From Thioclava dalianensis (GTDB lineage: Bacteria; Pseudomonadota; Alphaproteobacteria; Rhodobacterales; Rhodobacteraceae): a stretch of DNA of 64,000 nucleotides. Both the position numbers and the translations under genes were made by a program. The stretch spans positions 1-64,000 of the forward strand of contig NZ_JHEH01000017.1 in NCBI RefSeq assembly GCF_000715505.1. The letters are read 5' to 3'. Within the stretch, counting starts at the first letter, position 1. Every line of letters begins with the position of its first letter. The notes beneath the pieces are model-generated. The model was not told where the DNA came from, did not search any database, and saw only the letters and a list, made by a program, of their open reading frames with translations. Below are positions 35,409-44,295 of this stretch, one piece after another.

Positions 35409-36076
35409 CCCTCGATCCGGTAGCCCGCGCCGCGCACGGTGTGGATCAGATCGCGCTCAAAGGGCTTATCCACCTTGTTGCGCAGCCGCGAAATATGAGT
35501 CTCGACCACATTGGTCTGCGGATCGAAATTGAGATCCCAGACCCCTTCCAGCAGCATCGTGCGGGTCTGCACCCGGCCCTTGCGACGCAGCAGGAACTCC
35601 AGCAGGGCAAATTCGCGCGGCAAAAGGTCGATCTCTTGGCCTGCGCGGGTCACCCGGCGCGAGATCAGATCCATCCGCAAATCGCCCGCCTCCAGCACGA
35701 CCTGCTCGGCCTGCGCCTGCGGACGGCGGGCAAGCGCTGCCAGCCGGGCAGACAGCTCGCCAAAGGCGAAGGGCTTGACGAGATAGTCATCGGCACCCGC
35801 GTTGAGCCCTTCAATCCGGTCATCGACCCCGCCAATCGCGGTCAGAAAGATCACCGGCGTGGTGATCTTGGCGGCACGTACGGCGCGCACGACCGACAGA
35901 CCGTCCAGCTCGGGCAGCATGCGGTCGGCGATCATCACATCATATTCGCCCGCCAGCGCCTGCGCGAGACCGTCGCGACCATTGGTCAGCGCGTCGACCG
36001 TGTGCCCCTCTTCGCGCAGCCCTTTGGACACGTAATCCGAGGTGGTCGCGTCATCTTCGATCAGCAAAATCTTCAT
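35405..36076 (-). CDS. OmpR-family response regulator
   Basis: A 223-residue regulator with receiver domain (acidic pair E7-D8-D9, phospho-acceptor D51 in MIADRMLPELDG, and VKPF with the conserved lysine near 104) and winged-helix DNA-binding domain (LPREFALLEFLLRRKGRV, VETHISRLRNKVDKPFE, VRGAGYRIEG at the end). It is coupled with the kinase just downstream and divergent from htrA over 178 bases. Control of htrA by this pair is an inference from position. Confidence 0.92.
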   Translation of the reverse strand: MKILLIEDDATTSDYVSKGLREEGHTVDALTNGRDGLAQALAGEYDVMIADRMLPELDGLSVVRAVRAAKITTPVIFLTAIGGVDDRIEGLNAGADDYLVKPFAFGELSARLAALARRPQAQAEQVVLEAGDLRMDLISRRVTRAGQEIDLLPREFALLEFLLRRKGRVQTRTMLLEGVWDLNFDPQTNVVETHISRLRNKVDKPFERDLIHTVRGAGYRIEG

Positions 36077-36254
36077 CGGCCTCTTTCCTTGTCTCGCATC
36101 CTAGATGGCCTCACGTGCAAGGCAAGTCACGCCCTGATCCCCTTAAGGTGAAAAGAATAACATCACTGCAACCTTCCCGCAGAGTCCCCGACAGGCTTGG
36201 CCCTCACATAGGATGCAATCGGTTAATACGCACACCAGTCTCAAGGAGATACGA

Positions 36255-37406
36255 ATGCAAGAGATCCGCAAACCCCACCTGCTGCGCACCCTCGCGGCCA
36301 CTGCAATGCTTGGCGCGGGCTCGATCGCTACAACGGGGATCATTGCCGCTCCCACCATCGCCTCGGCGCAAGCTCTCACAAACACGGTCGATCTTGTGAA
36401 ACAGGTGATGCCCGCTGTCGTCACGATCGAGATCAAGAAAAAGGCGGATGATCAGGAAATGGCCCAGATGGGCATGCCCCAGGATTTCCCGTTCCAGTTC
36501 TTCTCGCGCCGCTTCGGCATGCCCGGGGATCAGGACGGTCCGGATCAACAGATGCAACGCCCCGAGATCACCGGGCTCGGCACCGGCTTCATCATCGAGA
36601 AAGACGGCTATATCGTTACCAACGCGCATGTCGTGGACGGTGCGGAAAGCGTGAAGGTCACGTTCTCGGACGGCACCAGCGAGGATGCGAAGGTGATCGG
36701 CGAGGACAAGGCCACCGACATCGCGCTGATCAAGGTCAAGACCGACAAGGATCTCACCACCGTGGGCTTTGGCGATTCCGACAAAGTGCAGGTCGGCGAG
36801 CCGGTTGTGGCGATCGGCAACCCGTTCGGTCTGGGCACTTCGGTCTCGGCGGGCATCGTCTCTGCGCTCGGGCGCGATCTGAACTCGGGTCCGTTCGACA
36901 ACTACATCCAGACGGACGCGGCTATCAACAAAGGCAACTCGGGCGGTCCGCTGTTTGACGCAGAGGGCAAGGTCATCGGGATGAACTCCGCGATCATCTC
37001 GCCCACGGGTGGCTCGGTCGGCATCGGCTTCTCGGTTCCCTCGGACACGATCAAGACCGTTGTGCAGGATCTGCAAAACGGCGGCTCCGTGAAGCGCGGC
37101 TTCCTCGGCGTGGGCATCCAGCCGGTTAGCGCGGATATCGCAGCGGCACTGGGCCTCGACAAACCCGAAGGCGTGCTGGTCGCCAATGTCAGCGACGACA
37201 CCCCGGCGCAGAAAGCGGGCCTGAAACGCGGCGATATCATCGTGGCTGTTGACGGCAAGCCGATGAAAACGCCCCGCGATCTGACCCGCGCCATCGGTTC
37301 GGACAACCCCGGCACGACGGTCCAGCTCTCGCTGCTGCGCGCCAACAAGCCGCTCACGCTCTCGGTGACTCTCGAGACCCGTCCGTCGCCGAAAACCAAG
37401 AGCTAA
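36255..37406 (+). CDS. Periplasmic HtrA/DegP-like serine protease with one PDZ domain
   Basis: A 383-residue protease-chaperone for misfolded envelope proteins. A twin start to the signal peptide (LLRTLAATAMLGAGSIATTG) ends near ASAQA at 36-40. The trypsin-like triad is H125 (TNAHVV), D155 (ATDIALIK) and S229 (NKGNSGGPLF). A Gln/Met/Pro-rich loop (64-103) takes the place of the LA loop. Only one PDZ domain is present (about 275-383), whereas DegP has two; without a membrane anchor it differs from DegS too. ATG 36255 follows AAGGAGA. A hairpin terminator follows. Confidence 0.92.
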   Translation: MQEIRKPHLLRTLAATAMLGAGSIATTGIIAAPTIASAQALTNTVDLVKQVMPAVVTIEIKKKADDQEMAQMGMPQDFPFQFFSRRFGMPGDQDGPDQQMQRPEITGLGTGFIIEKDGYIVTNAHVVDGAESVKVTFSDGTSEDAKVIGEDKATDIALIKVKTDKDLTTVGFGDSDKVQVGEPVVAIGNPFGLGTSVSAGIVSALGRDLNSGPFDNYIQTDAAINKGNSGGPLFDAEGKVIGMNSAIISPTGGSVGIGFSVPSDTIKTVVQDLQNGGSVKRGFLGVGIQPVSADIAAALGLDKPEGVLVANVSDDTPAQKAGLKRGDIIVAVDGKPMKTPRDLTRAIGSDNPGTTVQLSLLRANKPLTLSVTLETRPSPKTKS

Positions 37407-37441
37407 TCCCAAACGGGAAGGCCTAATCGAGCAGAGTAGAG

Positions 37442-37470
37442 CGCCCGGGGCCACTGGCTTCGGGCGTTTC
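37442..37470 (+). terminator. Rho-independent terminator after htrA
   Basis: CGCCCG (37442-37447) pairs with CGGGCG (37461-37466) and the stem is extended inwards by G-U and C-G pairs (CC with GG at 37451-37457). TTTC follows. Confidence 0.7.
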
Positions 37471-37538
37471 TTATATCCCGGCACAGCAAAACTCCGCCGC
37501 GCGCTCACGCAAACGGGAACCATTACTGAAGAACTTTT

Positions 37539-37564
37539 GGAACCCCGTGACCAGACGGCACGTT
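37539..37564 (+). promoter_or_regulatory. GGAACC-N16-CGTT promoter before the lipoprotein gene
   Basis: GGAACC (37539-37544), exactly 16 bases, then CGTT (37561-37564). This is the full consensus of the alphaproteobacterial general-stress sigma factor EcfG. Transcription would start about 7-10 bases on, leaving a leader of about 30 bases before ATG 37601. No sigma factor or PhyR/NepR gene is in the window. Confidence 0.6.
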
Positions 37565-37600
37565 GAGCGCTCAGAATGAAAAACCTGGGAGAGACCAATC

Positions 37601-37864
37601 ATGAAAAAACTTCTTCTCGTTCTGCCGCTCGTCACCGGTGTTGCTGCTTGCCAAATGACGCCTGAGAACCAGTCGGCCCTGACCGGCGGTGTCGCGGGCG
37701 CCGCACTCGGCGCTGCCGTGTCCAAAGACGGCAAACGTGCCGAAGGCGCAGCCCTTGGTGCCGCCGCAGGTACCGTTGCGGGCGCCGTGATCGGCCGTGC
37801 CAACCAGCCGGGCCAGTGCCGCTATCGTGACCAGTATGGCCGCGAGTATATCGCTCCGTGCTAA
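37601..37864 (+). CDS. Small glycine-zipper lipoprotein
   Basis: An 87-residue envelope protein. MKKLLLVLPLVTGVAAC is a lipoprotein signal with the lipobox VAAC (Cys17 lipidated). Two glycine-zipper runs follow: GGVAGAALGAAVSK (29-42) and GAALGAAAGTVAGAVIG (49-65). It ends RYRDQYGREYIAPC. Such YMGG/OmpA-linker-like proteins are small outer-membrane lipoproteins of unclear role, often induced by stress. It has its own promoter-like signal upstream and a strong terminator downstream, so it is monocistronic. Confidence 0.85.
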   Translation: MKKLLLVLPLVTGVAACQMTPENQSALTGGVAGAALGAAVSKDGKRAEGAALGAAAGTVAGAVIGRANQPGQCRYRDQYGREYIAPC

Positions 37865-37935
37865 GCTGACCGCGCGCGCCGCCTGATAGGCGGTGTGACG
37901 ACATCATCTTTTCGAGACTGGTAACCCTCGAACCG

Positions 37936-37973
37936 ACCGCCCGGGCCTGTATGTCCGGGCGGTTCTGGTTTTT
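37936..37973 (+). terminator. Rho-independent terminator after the lipoprotein gene
   Basis: ACCGCCCGG (37936-37944) and CCGGGCGGT (37955-37963) are perfect arms around a ten-base loop, followed by TCTGGTTTTT. A weaker hairpin, TTCGAG/CTCGAA, lies just before it. Confidence 0.85.
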
Positions 37974-38064
37974 GTAAGCGCTTTGGCAAGGGGCCTATTG
38001 TCGCAGCGCCATTGCCGCGACTGTCCCAGCCCGCTATCTGGCTCTTGCAAGCGCAGGAAAGCCA

Positions 38065-39747
38065 ATGACCGATAGCAGCCCGCAAAGCCCCAAGCAGATC
38101 CTCAACCGTCTCGCCGCCCCACAGTCCAAGCGCCTGCGCGCCTCGGGATGGCTGTCCGTGCTCTCGGCGCTGATCTGGCCGGTACAGGCGGCCGTGGTCG
38201 GGCTTGTTCTGGGTCACCTCGTGGCCCCCGGGGTCAGCCCCGCGCTCTCGCCGCTCGCAGGCGCGCTGTGCTTCGTGGCTTTGGCACTTGTGCGGATCGC
38301 GCTTGATTGGGCGGCGCAAAAGCTGGGCGCGGATGCCGCCGAAGCCATCGTCATTCACGCCCGCAGCCGCCTTGTCGCGCAGGCCGCCCGTCAGGCGACA
38401 GGGGCAGCCGCGCTCTCGCCTGCCCATAGCGCCGCGCTGGTTGCCGAGAAACTCGCCGCGCTGACGCCTTGGGCCACGCGCTATCAGCCAAGCTTCATGC
38501 GCGCCCGCATCGTGCCGCTCGCCTTTCTGGTGATCGCGGCCACGCAAAGCTGGGTTGTCGCCCTCATCTTGCTGATCGCAGGGCCGCTGATCCCGATTTT
38601 CATGGCTCTGATCGGGATGGCCGCGCAGCAGGCGTCGGAAAAGCAGATGATCGAGATCGGCGCGCTCAACAGCCTGCTGATCGACCGCATCGCCGCCATG
38701 AGCGACCTGCGCCTTCTGGGCGCCGAGGGGCGCGCGCGTGAGGTTCTGAAAGACAAGACCGAGGATCTGCGCCGCCGCACCATGGCCGTGTTGCGCGTGG
38801 CCTTCCTCTCTTCGACCGTGCTTGAGCTGTTTTCGGCCTTGGGTGTGGCGATGGTGGCGATGTATGTCGGCTTCTCGCTGATCGGCTGGATGCATTTCGG
38901 AACATGGGGCGCGCCGATGACGCCGGCGACCGGGATCTTTCTGCTGATGATCGCCCCGGAATTCTTCCAACCCTTGCGCGATCTGGCCGCCGCTTGGCAT
39001 GACCGCGCGGCCGCGCTGGCCGTCGGGTCCGAGCTCGACACCGCCGAGACCGAGATCGAGGCCGCCCGCAAGATCCTTGGGGACGGCGGCGCGGGCCAAC
39101 CGCTCGCAGGCGGCATCCTGCGCTGGCAGGGGCTGCGATTGCGCCCGGCCCGCGACGCGGCCCCGATTGCGCTGCCTGATGGCGCGGTCGCACCGGGTGA
39201 GGCCGTTGCGATCACTGGCCCCTCCGGTGTGGGCAAGACCACACTGCTGTCGGCCCTGGCGGGACTTCTGGAGAGCGAAAGCGGCACCATCGAATGGGGC
39301 ACGGATGTGCTCGATGCCCAAAGCGCCGATGCGTGGCGCGCCGGTCTGGGCTGGCTGCCGCAGGTGCCGCGCTTTGCCGATACCAGCCTGCGGGGCCTGA
39401 TCACGCTGGGCCGGGAGGGCGATCTGGACGGCGCATTGAGTGCCGCAGCCGCCCAAGACATCATCGCGGGCCTGCCCGGCGGCCTGGAGACCCGGCTTGG
39501 CGATATGGGCGGTGGCGTGTCAGGCGGCGAGGCGCGTCGGCTTTTGATCGCGCGCGCCCATTATGCCCGCCGCCCGCTGCTGCTCGCCGATGAGCCGACC
39601 GCCGATCTCGACCCGGACACCGCCGCCAAGGTGATCGCGGGGCTGGTGGCACTGCGCGAAGCTGGCATCACGCTGATCGTCGCCAGTCACGATCCGGCCC
39701 TCGTGGCCGCGATGGATCGCGCAATTGCATTGGAGGGCGTTGCATGA
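38065..39747 (+). CDS. cydD: Thiol-reductant ABC exporter subunit CydD
   Basis: A 560-residue fused membrane-ATPase half-transporter. About six helices fill residues 25-310. The cassette has ITGPSGVGKTTLLSALAG, the signature GGGVSGGEARRLLIARA and Walker B LLLADEPTADLD. With CydC it forms the heterodimer that exports cysteine/glutathione-type reductant or haem-related substrate, needed for cytochrome bd and periplasmic cytochrome assembly. It overlaps cydC by four bases. The cydAB genes that often follow are absent here; etfBA comes next. Confidence 0.9.
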   Translation: MTDSSPQSPKQILNRLAAPQSKRLRASGWLSVLSALIWPVQAAVVGLVLGHLVAPGVSPALSPLAGALCFVALALVRIALDWAAQKLGADAAEAIVIHARSRLVAQAARQATGAAALSPAHSAALVAEKLAALTPWATRYQPSFMRARIVPLAFLVIAATQSWVVALILLIAGPLIPIFMALIGMAAQQASEKQMIEIGALNSLLIDRIAAMSDLRLLGAEGRAREVLKDKTEDLRRRTMAVLRVAFLSSTVLELFSALGVAMVAMYVGFSLIGWMHFGTWGAPMTPATGIFLLMIAPEFFQPLRDLAAAWHDRAAALAVGSELDTAETEIEAARKILGDGGAGQPLAGGILRWQGLRLRPARDAAPIALPDGAVAPGEAVAITGPSGVGKTTLLSALAGLLESESGTIEWGTDVLDAQSADAWRAGLGWLPQVPRFADTSLRGLITLGREGDLDGALSAAAAQDIIAGLPGGLETRLGDMGGGVSGGEARRLLIARAHYARRPLLLADEPTADLDPDTAAKVIAGLVALREAGITLIVASHDPALVAAMDRAIALEGVA

Positions 39748-41453
39748 GCGTTCTACTCGGCCTTGCATGGCGTCTGATCGTCCAACAAAAATGGGCGTTT
39801 TCGCGCGGCTTGATCCTGTCTTTCATCGTCCTGGCGATGGGGGCGGCACTGCTGGGCCTGTCGGGCTGGCTGGTGACCGCGGCAGGCGCCGCCGGAATCA
39901 CCGGGATCGCGCTGAACATTTTCGAGCCCTCTGCGGGGGTGCGAGGGCTGGCGCTGGGGCGAGCCGCTGGACGCTATGGCGAGCGGCTGTTGACCCATGA
40001 TGCCACGCTGCGCGCGCTGGCAGATCTGCGGCTCTCGTTGATGGACGGGGTGGCGCGTCGCCCGCATGAGGAACAGGCCCGGCTGCGGGGCGCCGAAGCG
40101 CTCAACCGGATGACCTCGGATGTCGATGCGCTGGACGGGCTGTTGCTGCGCCTGATCGTGCCTTTCCTTGCGGGCGGCATGGCGCAACTGGCCGCTTTGC
40201 TGATGCTGTGGTGGCTTGAGAGCCTGCCGGTCGGGCTGAGCGTCTTTGCGATCTACCTGATCGGCGGCGGCGGCGGGCTGATCTGGGTCGCCCGTGCCGC
40301 GCGCCATCAGGCGCGGGCTGCGGAAACCGCGCTTCAGGCGATCCGGACGCGCACGCTGGAGCTGCTGCGCGGGCGGGCCGATCTTGCGGTCTCGGGCCAA
40401 CTGCAGAGCGAGATCAACCGCGCCCTCGAAGAGGTCACCGCCGAAGCCCGCGCACGCCGCACCCTTGAGGCGCTCGACCGCCGGATCGGTGCCGTGATCG
40501 GGCTGACCACGGCCCTCGCGGCGGGGGCTGCCCTTGCCATCGCGGGGCAGATGGCCGCATCGGGCCAGATTACTCCCGCCCGCGCCGCCATCGGCTTTTT
40601 CGTGGCGCTTGCGCTGGCGGAATCGGTGATGCTGCTGCGCCGGGGCATGGCCGAAATCGGCCGGATGCAAGAAGCGGGCGCGCGTGTGGTCGAACTGGCC
40701 CGCACCCCGGAACGCCCCATTGCTCCGACACAGGCGCACCCTGTCGCGGACGCCCCGCTGCTGCGGGTCCGTGATCTCAGCTTCACCCGCCCGGGCGCGA
40801 GCGGGCCGGTCTTTGCGGAGCTGAATTTTGAGCTACACCGGGGCGAGACGCTGTTTCTCACCGGACCGTCGGGGGCCGGAAAATCGACCGCGCTGGCGGT
40901 GCTGGCGGGCCTTCTGCCAACCAGCGAAGGCACCTGCTCGGTGTTGGGTGAGACGCTCGCGCATTGGCCCGAGACGGATCTGCGCCGCCATCTCACGATG
41001 GTCCCCCAACGTAGCCAGTTGATCGGCGGCAGTGTGGCCGAGAACCTCGCGCTGGCGGTGCCCGCGGGAGAGCTGCTGTCGCAAAAGGCGGCGGAGGCAG
41101 CACTTCGGGCAGTATCGCTCGACCGAGTGCTTGCGGCGCGGGGCGGGTTCGAGGCGCGTCTCAACGAGGGCGGATCGGGTCTGTCAGGCGGGCAATCCAA
41201 GCGGCTGGCCCTTGCGCGCGCCGCCCTGCGCAATCCCGACATTTTGCTGCTCGACGAGCCGACCGAAGGGCTCGATGCCGCAACCGCACGCGCCACGCTT
41301 GAAGGCCTGCGCGCCCTGCTGCCCGAGGCAGGTTTCGTCATCGTCTCGCATCGCAGCCCCGATCGGGACTTTGCCGACCGCGAGATCGCGCTCACGCGTC
41401 GCTGCCCCGCGCAGCATCGTGCAAAGAACACAAGCAGGCGCAAAAATACGTGA
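39744..41453 (+). CDS. cydC: Thiol-reductant ABC exporter subunit CydC
   Basis: A 569-residue partner of CydD with the same architecture. SGWLVTAAGAAGITG is in the first helices and FEPSAGVRGLALGRAAGRYGERL is the characteristic CydC loop. The cassette has LTGPSGAGKSTALAVLAG, the signature GSGLSGGQSKRLALARA and ILLLDEPTEGLD. ATG 39744 lies within the cydD stop (ATGA), so both halves are made in equal amounts. The end is basic (QHRAKNTSRRKNT). No clear terminator is seen in the 120 bases before etfB. Confidence 0.9.
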   Translation: MSVLLGLAWRLIVQQKWAFSRGLILSFIVLAMGAALLGLSGWLVTAAGAAGITGIALNIFEPSAGVRGLALGRAAGRYGERLLTHDATLRALADLRLSLMDGVARRPHEEQARLRGAEALNRMTSDVDALDGLLLRLIVPFLAGGMAQLAALLMLWWLESLPVGLSVFAIYLIGGGGGLIWVARAARHQARAAETALQAIRTRTLELLRGRADLAVSGQLQSEINRALEEVTAEARARRTLEALDRRIGAVIGLTTALAAGAALAIAGQMAASGQITPARAAIGFFVALALAESVMLLRRGMAEIGRMQEAGARVVELARTPERPIAPTQAHPVADAPLLRVRDLSFTRPGASGPVFAELNFELHRGETLFLTGPSGAGKSTALAVLAGLLPTSEGTCSVLGETLAHWPETDLRRHLTMVPQRSQLIGGSVAENLALAVPAGELLSQKAAEAALRAVSLDRVLAARGGFEARLNEGGSGLSGGQSKRLALARAALRNPDILLLDEPTEGLDAATARATLEGLRALLPEAGFVIVSHRSPDRDFADREIALTRRCPAQHRAKNTSRRKNT

Positions 41454-41573
41454 CGTTTCCACGGGCCAAAGAGGCGAATTAGCACTGTCCCTTGGTCCTA
41501 TCCTCTAGTAACAAAATTACCGAGAAAGTCTGTCCACCGCGAAAACGTGGACGCCAGAATAGGGAGACACGCC

Positions 41574-42332
41574 ATGAAGGTCCTGGTGCCGGTTAAGCGC
41601 GTGATCGACTATAACGTGAAAGCCCGCGTGAAAGCGGACGGAAGCGGTGTCGATCTCGCCAATGTCAAAATGTCGATGAACCCGTTCGACGAGATCGCAG
41701 TCGAAGAAGCGATCCGTCTGAAAGAAAAGGGCATTGTCGAAGAAATCATCGTCGTCTCGATTGGCGTGAAGCAGGCGCAGGAAACCCTGCGCACGGCGCT
41801 TGCCATGGGGGCGGACCGCGCGATTCTCGTCGTCGCCGCCGATGACGTGCACCAAGATATCGAGCCGCTGGCCGTGGCCAAGATCCTTGCCAAGGTCGTC
41901 GAGGCCGAAGATCCCAAGATGGTGATCCTGGGCAAGCAGGCCATCGACAACGACATGAACGCGACGGGCCAGATGCTGGCCGCGCTGCTGGGCTGGGGGC
42001 AAGCGACCTTTGCCTCCGAAGTCGTGGTCGAGGGCGAGGCCGCGAAGGTCACCCGCGAGGTTGATGGCGGTTTGCAGACCATCGAGGTCAAGCTCCCCGC
42101 GATCGTCACCGCCGATCTGCGCCTCAACGAGCCGCGCTACGCATCGCTGCCCAACATCATGAAAGCGAAGAAAAAGCCGCTTGAGGAAAAATCCGCCGAC
42201 GATTTCGGCGTCGATGTCAGCCCGCGCCTTGAAGTGGTTTCGGTCAAAGAGCCCGAAACGCGGCAGGCAGGCGAGATCGTGCCCGATGTGGACACGCTTG
42301 TGGCGAAACTCAAAGAGAAGGGGGTCGTGTGA
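41574..42332 (+). CDS. etfB: Electron transfer flavoprotein beta subunit
   Basis: A 252-residue ETF small subunit that binds AMP and passes electrons from acyl-CoA dehydrogenases to the ETF-quinone oxidoreductase. [20 protein letters not shown] opens it, and [18 protein letters not shown] and [21 protein letters not shown] (AMP loop) are clear; [21 protein letters not shown] is the recognition loop for partners. ATG 41574 follows AGGGAGAC. The methylsuccinyl-CoA dehydrogenase in this window is one likely electron donor. Confidence 0.95.
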   Translation: MKVLVPVKRVIDYNVKARVKADGSGVDLANVKMSMNPFDEIAVEEAIRLKEKGIVEEIIVVSIGVKQAQETLRTALAMGADRAILVVAADDVHQDIEPLAVAKILAKVVEAEDPKMVILGKQAIDNDMNATGQMLAALLGWGQATFASEVVVEGEAAKVTREVDGGLQTIEVKLPAIVTADLRLNEPRYASLPNIMKAKKKPLEEKSADDFGVDVSPRLEVVSVKEPETRQAGEIVPDVDTLVAKLKEKGVV

Positions 42333-43258
42333 TGGCCGTTCTGCTGCTGGGTGAAGTGAATAATGGCGAATTGTCGCTCGATGCGACCGCGAAGGCGGTG
42401 AGCGCGGCGAAATCGCTGGGCGACGTGACGGTGCTCTGCGCGGGCGCTTCGGCTGCCGCGGCAGGCGAGGCCGCGTCCAAGATCGACGGCGTGGCCAAAG
42501 TGCTCGTCGCCGAGGATGCCTCGCTGGGTCACCGTCTGGCGGAACCCACCGCCGCGCTGATCGTGAGCCTCGCGGGCGATTACAGCCACATCGTGGCGCC
42601 TGCGACGACCGATGCGAAGAACGTGATGCCCCGCGTGGCAGCCCTGCTGGACGTGATGATCCTGTCCGATGTGTCGGGCGTCGTCGATGCGGACACGTTC
42701 GAGCGCCCGATCTACGCGGGCAACGCGATCCAGACCGTGAAGTCGAAAGACGAGAAGAAGGTCATCACCTTCCGTACCTCGACCTTCGATGCGGCAGGCG
42801 ACGGCGGCGCGGCCTCGGTCGAGACCGTGGGGGCGGCCGAGGCCGCCGGTCTGTCGAGCTGGGTCGAGGATAAGGTCGCGGAAAGCGACCGTCCCGAGCT
42901 GACCTCGGCGAAGATCGTCGTGTCGGGTGGCCGTGGCGTCGGCTCCGAAGATGATTTCAAGGTGATCGAGGCTCTGGCCGACAAGCTGGGCGCCGCCGTT
43001 GGCGCCTCGCGCGCGGCTGTGGACTCGGGCTTTGCGCCCAACGATTGGCAGGTCGGTCAGACCGGTAAGGTCGTGGCGCCCGAGCTCTATATCGCTTGTG
43101 GCATCTCCGGGGCGATCCAGCACCTCGCCGGGATGAAGGACTCCAAGGTCATCGTCGCGATCAACAAGGACGAAGAAGCACCGATCTTCCAGGTCGCCGA
43201 TTTCGGTCTTGTGGCGGATCTGTTCGACGCCGTGCCTGAGCTGACCGAAAAGCTCTGA
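42332..43258 (+). CDS. etfA: Electron transfer flavoprotein alpha subunit
   Basis: A 308-residue FAD-binding subunit. The FAD domain has [54 protein letters not shown] and [20 protein letters not shown], all standard. Its ATG shares the last base of the etfB stop (TGATG); a GTG three bases earlier is possible. It forms a heterodimer with EtfB. A near-perfect terminator follows. Confidence 0.96.
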   Translation: MAVLLLGEVNNGELSLDATAKAVSAAKSLGDVTVLCAGASAAAAGEAASKIDGVAKVLVAEDASLGHRLAEPTAALIVSLAGDYSHIVAPATTDAKNVMPRVAALLDVMILSDVSGVVDADTFERPIYAGNAIQTVKSKDEKKVITFRTSTFDAAGDGGAASVETVGAAEAAGLSSWVEDKVAESDRPELTSAKIVVSGGRGVGSEDDFKVIEALADKLGAAVGASRAAVDSGFAPNDWQVGQTGKVVAPELYIACGISGAIQHLAGMKDSKVIVAINKDEEAPIFQVADFGLVADLFDAVPELTEKL

Positions 43259-43279
43259 GCGAGAGTTTTGCGACACCTG

Positions 43280-43306
43280 AAAGGCCGGGGAAGTTCCCCG
43301 GCCTTT
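43280..43306. terminator. Bidirectional terminator after etfA
   Basis: AAAGGCCGGGGAA (43280-43292) and TTCCCCGGCCTTT (43294-43306) are mirror arms, with A and T runs at both ends. It serves both etfA and the converging DUF6473 gene. Confidence 0.9.
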
Positions 43307-43322
43307 TCACATCGCGCGCCGC

Positions 43323-44144
43323 CTAGAGCATGCGCCGCGCCACCGGGGCCAGCGCCTCGGCAATCTCGGCATGGACCATGGGGCCAGGCATCATCAGAGC
43401 CGAGGGCTCTTCCATCTGTCCGAAATGCATGCCCGTGGTGCCCGAGCTGCGTGCCGTAACCGAAGGGTCAACGCGCACCACCTCATCGACCATTGGCCGC
43501 AAGGCGTCGATCATCGCGCGCGTGATCAGAAACGGCTCTGCGCCTAGCGGATCGCAATGATCGGGGTCACGATACTCGCCTAGCCAGAGCAGCACCTTGC
43601 GCCCCGCTACCCGCTCCAGCAGCGCCTGCATGCGCTGCATCCACGCCTGGCGCAACTCCTCTGACAGGGCGGCGAATTTCGCGGGCTCATGGACCTTCAG
43701 CGTCGTCAGCATATGGCGTGTGAAATTGAACTCCGTGAAATCGATATCGCGAAAGATCGAGCGCATCAGTTTTGAGGCGCGCAGGAAGCGATCATTGCGG
43801 CGCGGATGGACCGCGTAGAAGCGGTTCGACATATTTTGCGCGCCGGTCAGCTGTATGACCGAGAACTGCGCCGCATCCGTGGCCTGAGTCACCTGCGGCT
43901 CGTTCATGAAGACATCGATGCCCGCATTCATGTAGCCAAAATTAACGACCGGCAGGCCCATACGCTGCTCGAGCAAGGCGGGCCATGGCTCTGAGACGAA
44001 TTTCCCATAGGTTTCGCTGCCGCCGATTGCGGCCACATATGATCCGTTCAGCGAGCGCCGTGGCCCGCGAAACAGCAGTTTCGACTTTCCATATCGGCAC
44101 GGATAGTAATCCAGCGCGCCAGCCCCTGCATATTCAAATGCCAT
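43323..44144 (-). CDS. DUF6473 family protein
   Basis: A 273-residue protein. The opening [19 protein letters not shown], then [10 protein letters not shown] and [14 protein letters not shown], matches a family found mainly in Rhodobacterales. The region [18 protein letters not shown] and the later [11 protein letters not shown] suggest an SGNH-hydrolase-like or GDSL-like sandwich, with GGSETYG as a possible nucleophile loop; this is inference only. No signal peptide or membrane helix is visible, so it is cytoplasmic. Its function is unknown. It is a single gene between etfA and hbd. Confidence 0.8.
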   Translation of the reverse strand: MAFEYAGAGALDYYPCRYGKSKLLFRGPRRSLNGSYVAAIGGSETYGKFVSEPWPALLEQRMGLPVVNFGYMNAGIDVFMNEPQVTQATDAAQFSVIQLTGAQNMSNRFYAVHPRRNDRFLRASKLMRSIFRDIDFTEFNFTRHMLTTLKVHEPAKFAALSEELRQAWMQRMQALLERVAGRKVLLWLGEYRDPDHCDPLGAEPFLITRAMIDALRPMVDEVVRVDPSVTARSSGTTGMHFGQMEEPSALMMPGPMVHAEIAEALAPVARRML

Positions 44145-44295
44145 CGTCCCACCTATCCTTTCGACTCACCCAATGGCAGTGTGCCGGGAAAGACTTGCCA
44201 AACAGTTATTGATAAAATGCCCCCTGTCGGCGTGGGCCTCTTGCATGGGGCGGCTGGCGGCGTATGGTCGGGTCAAACGTAAGAAAGGGCAGAAT

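Noticed and set aside
37511-37521. A further GGAACC at 37516-37521
   Set aside because: There is no CGTT or GTT at 16-17 bases; only the site at 37539 has both elements.
37905-37963. TTCGAG/CTCGAA and the following GC-rich hairpin taken as a tRNA 3' half
   Set aside because: No acceptor or anticodon stem can be drawn; the second hairpin with its T-run is a terminator.
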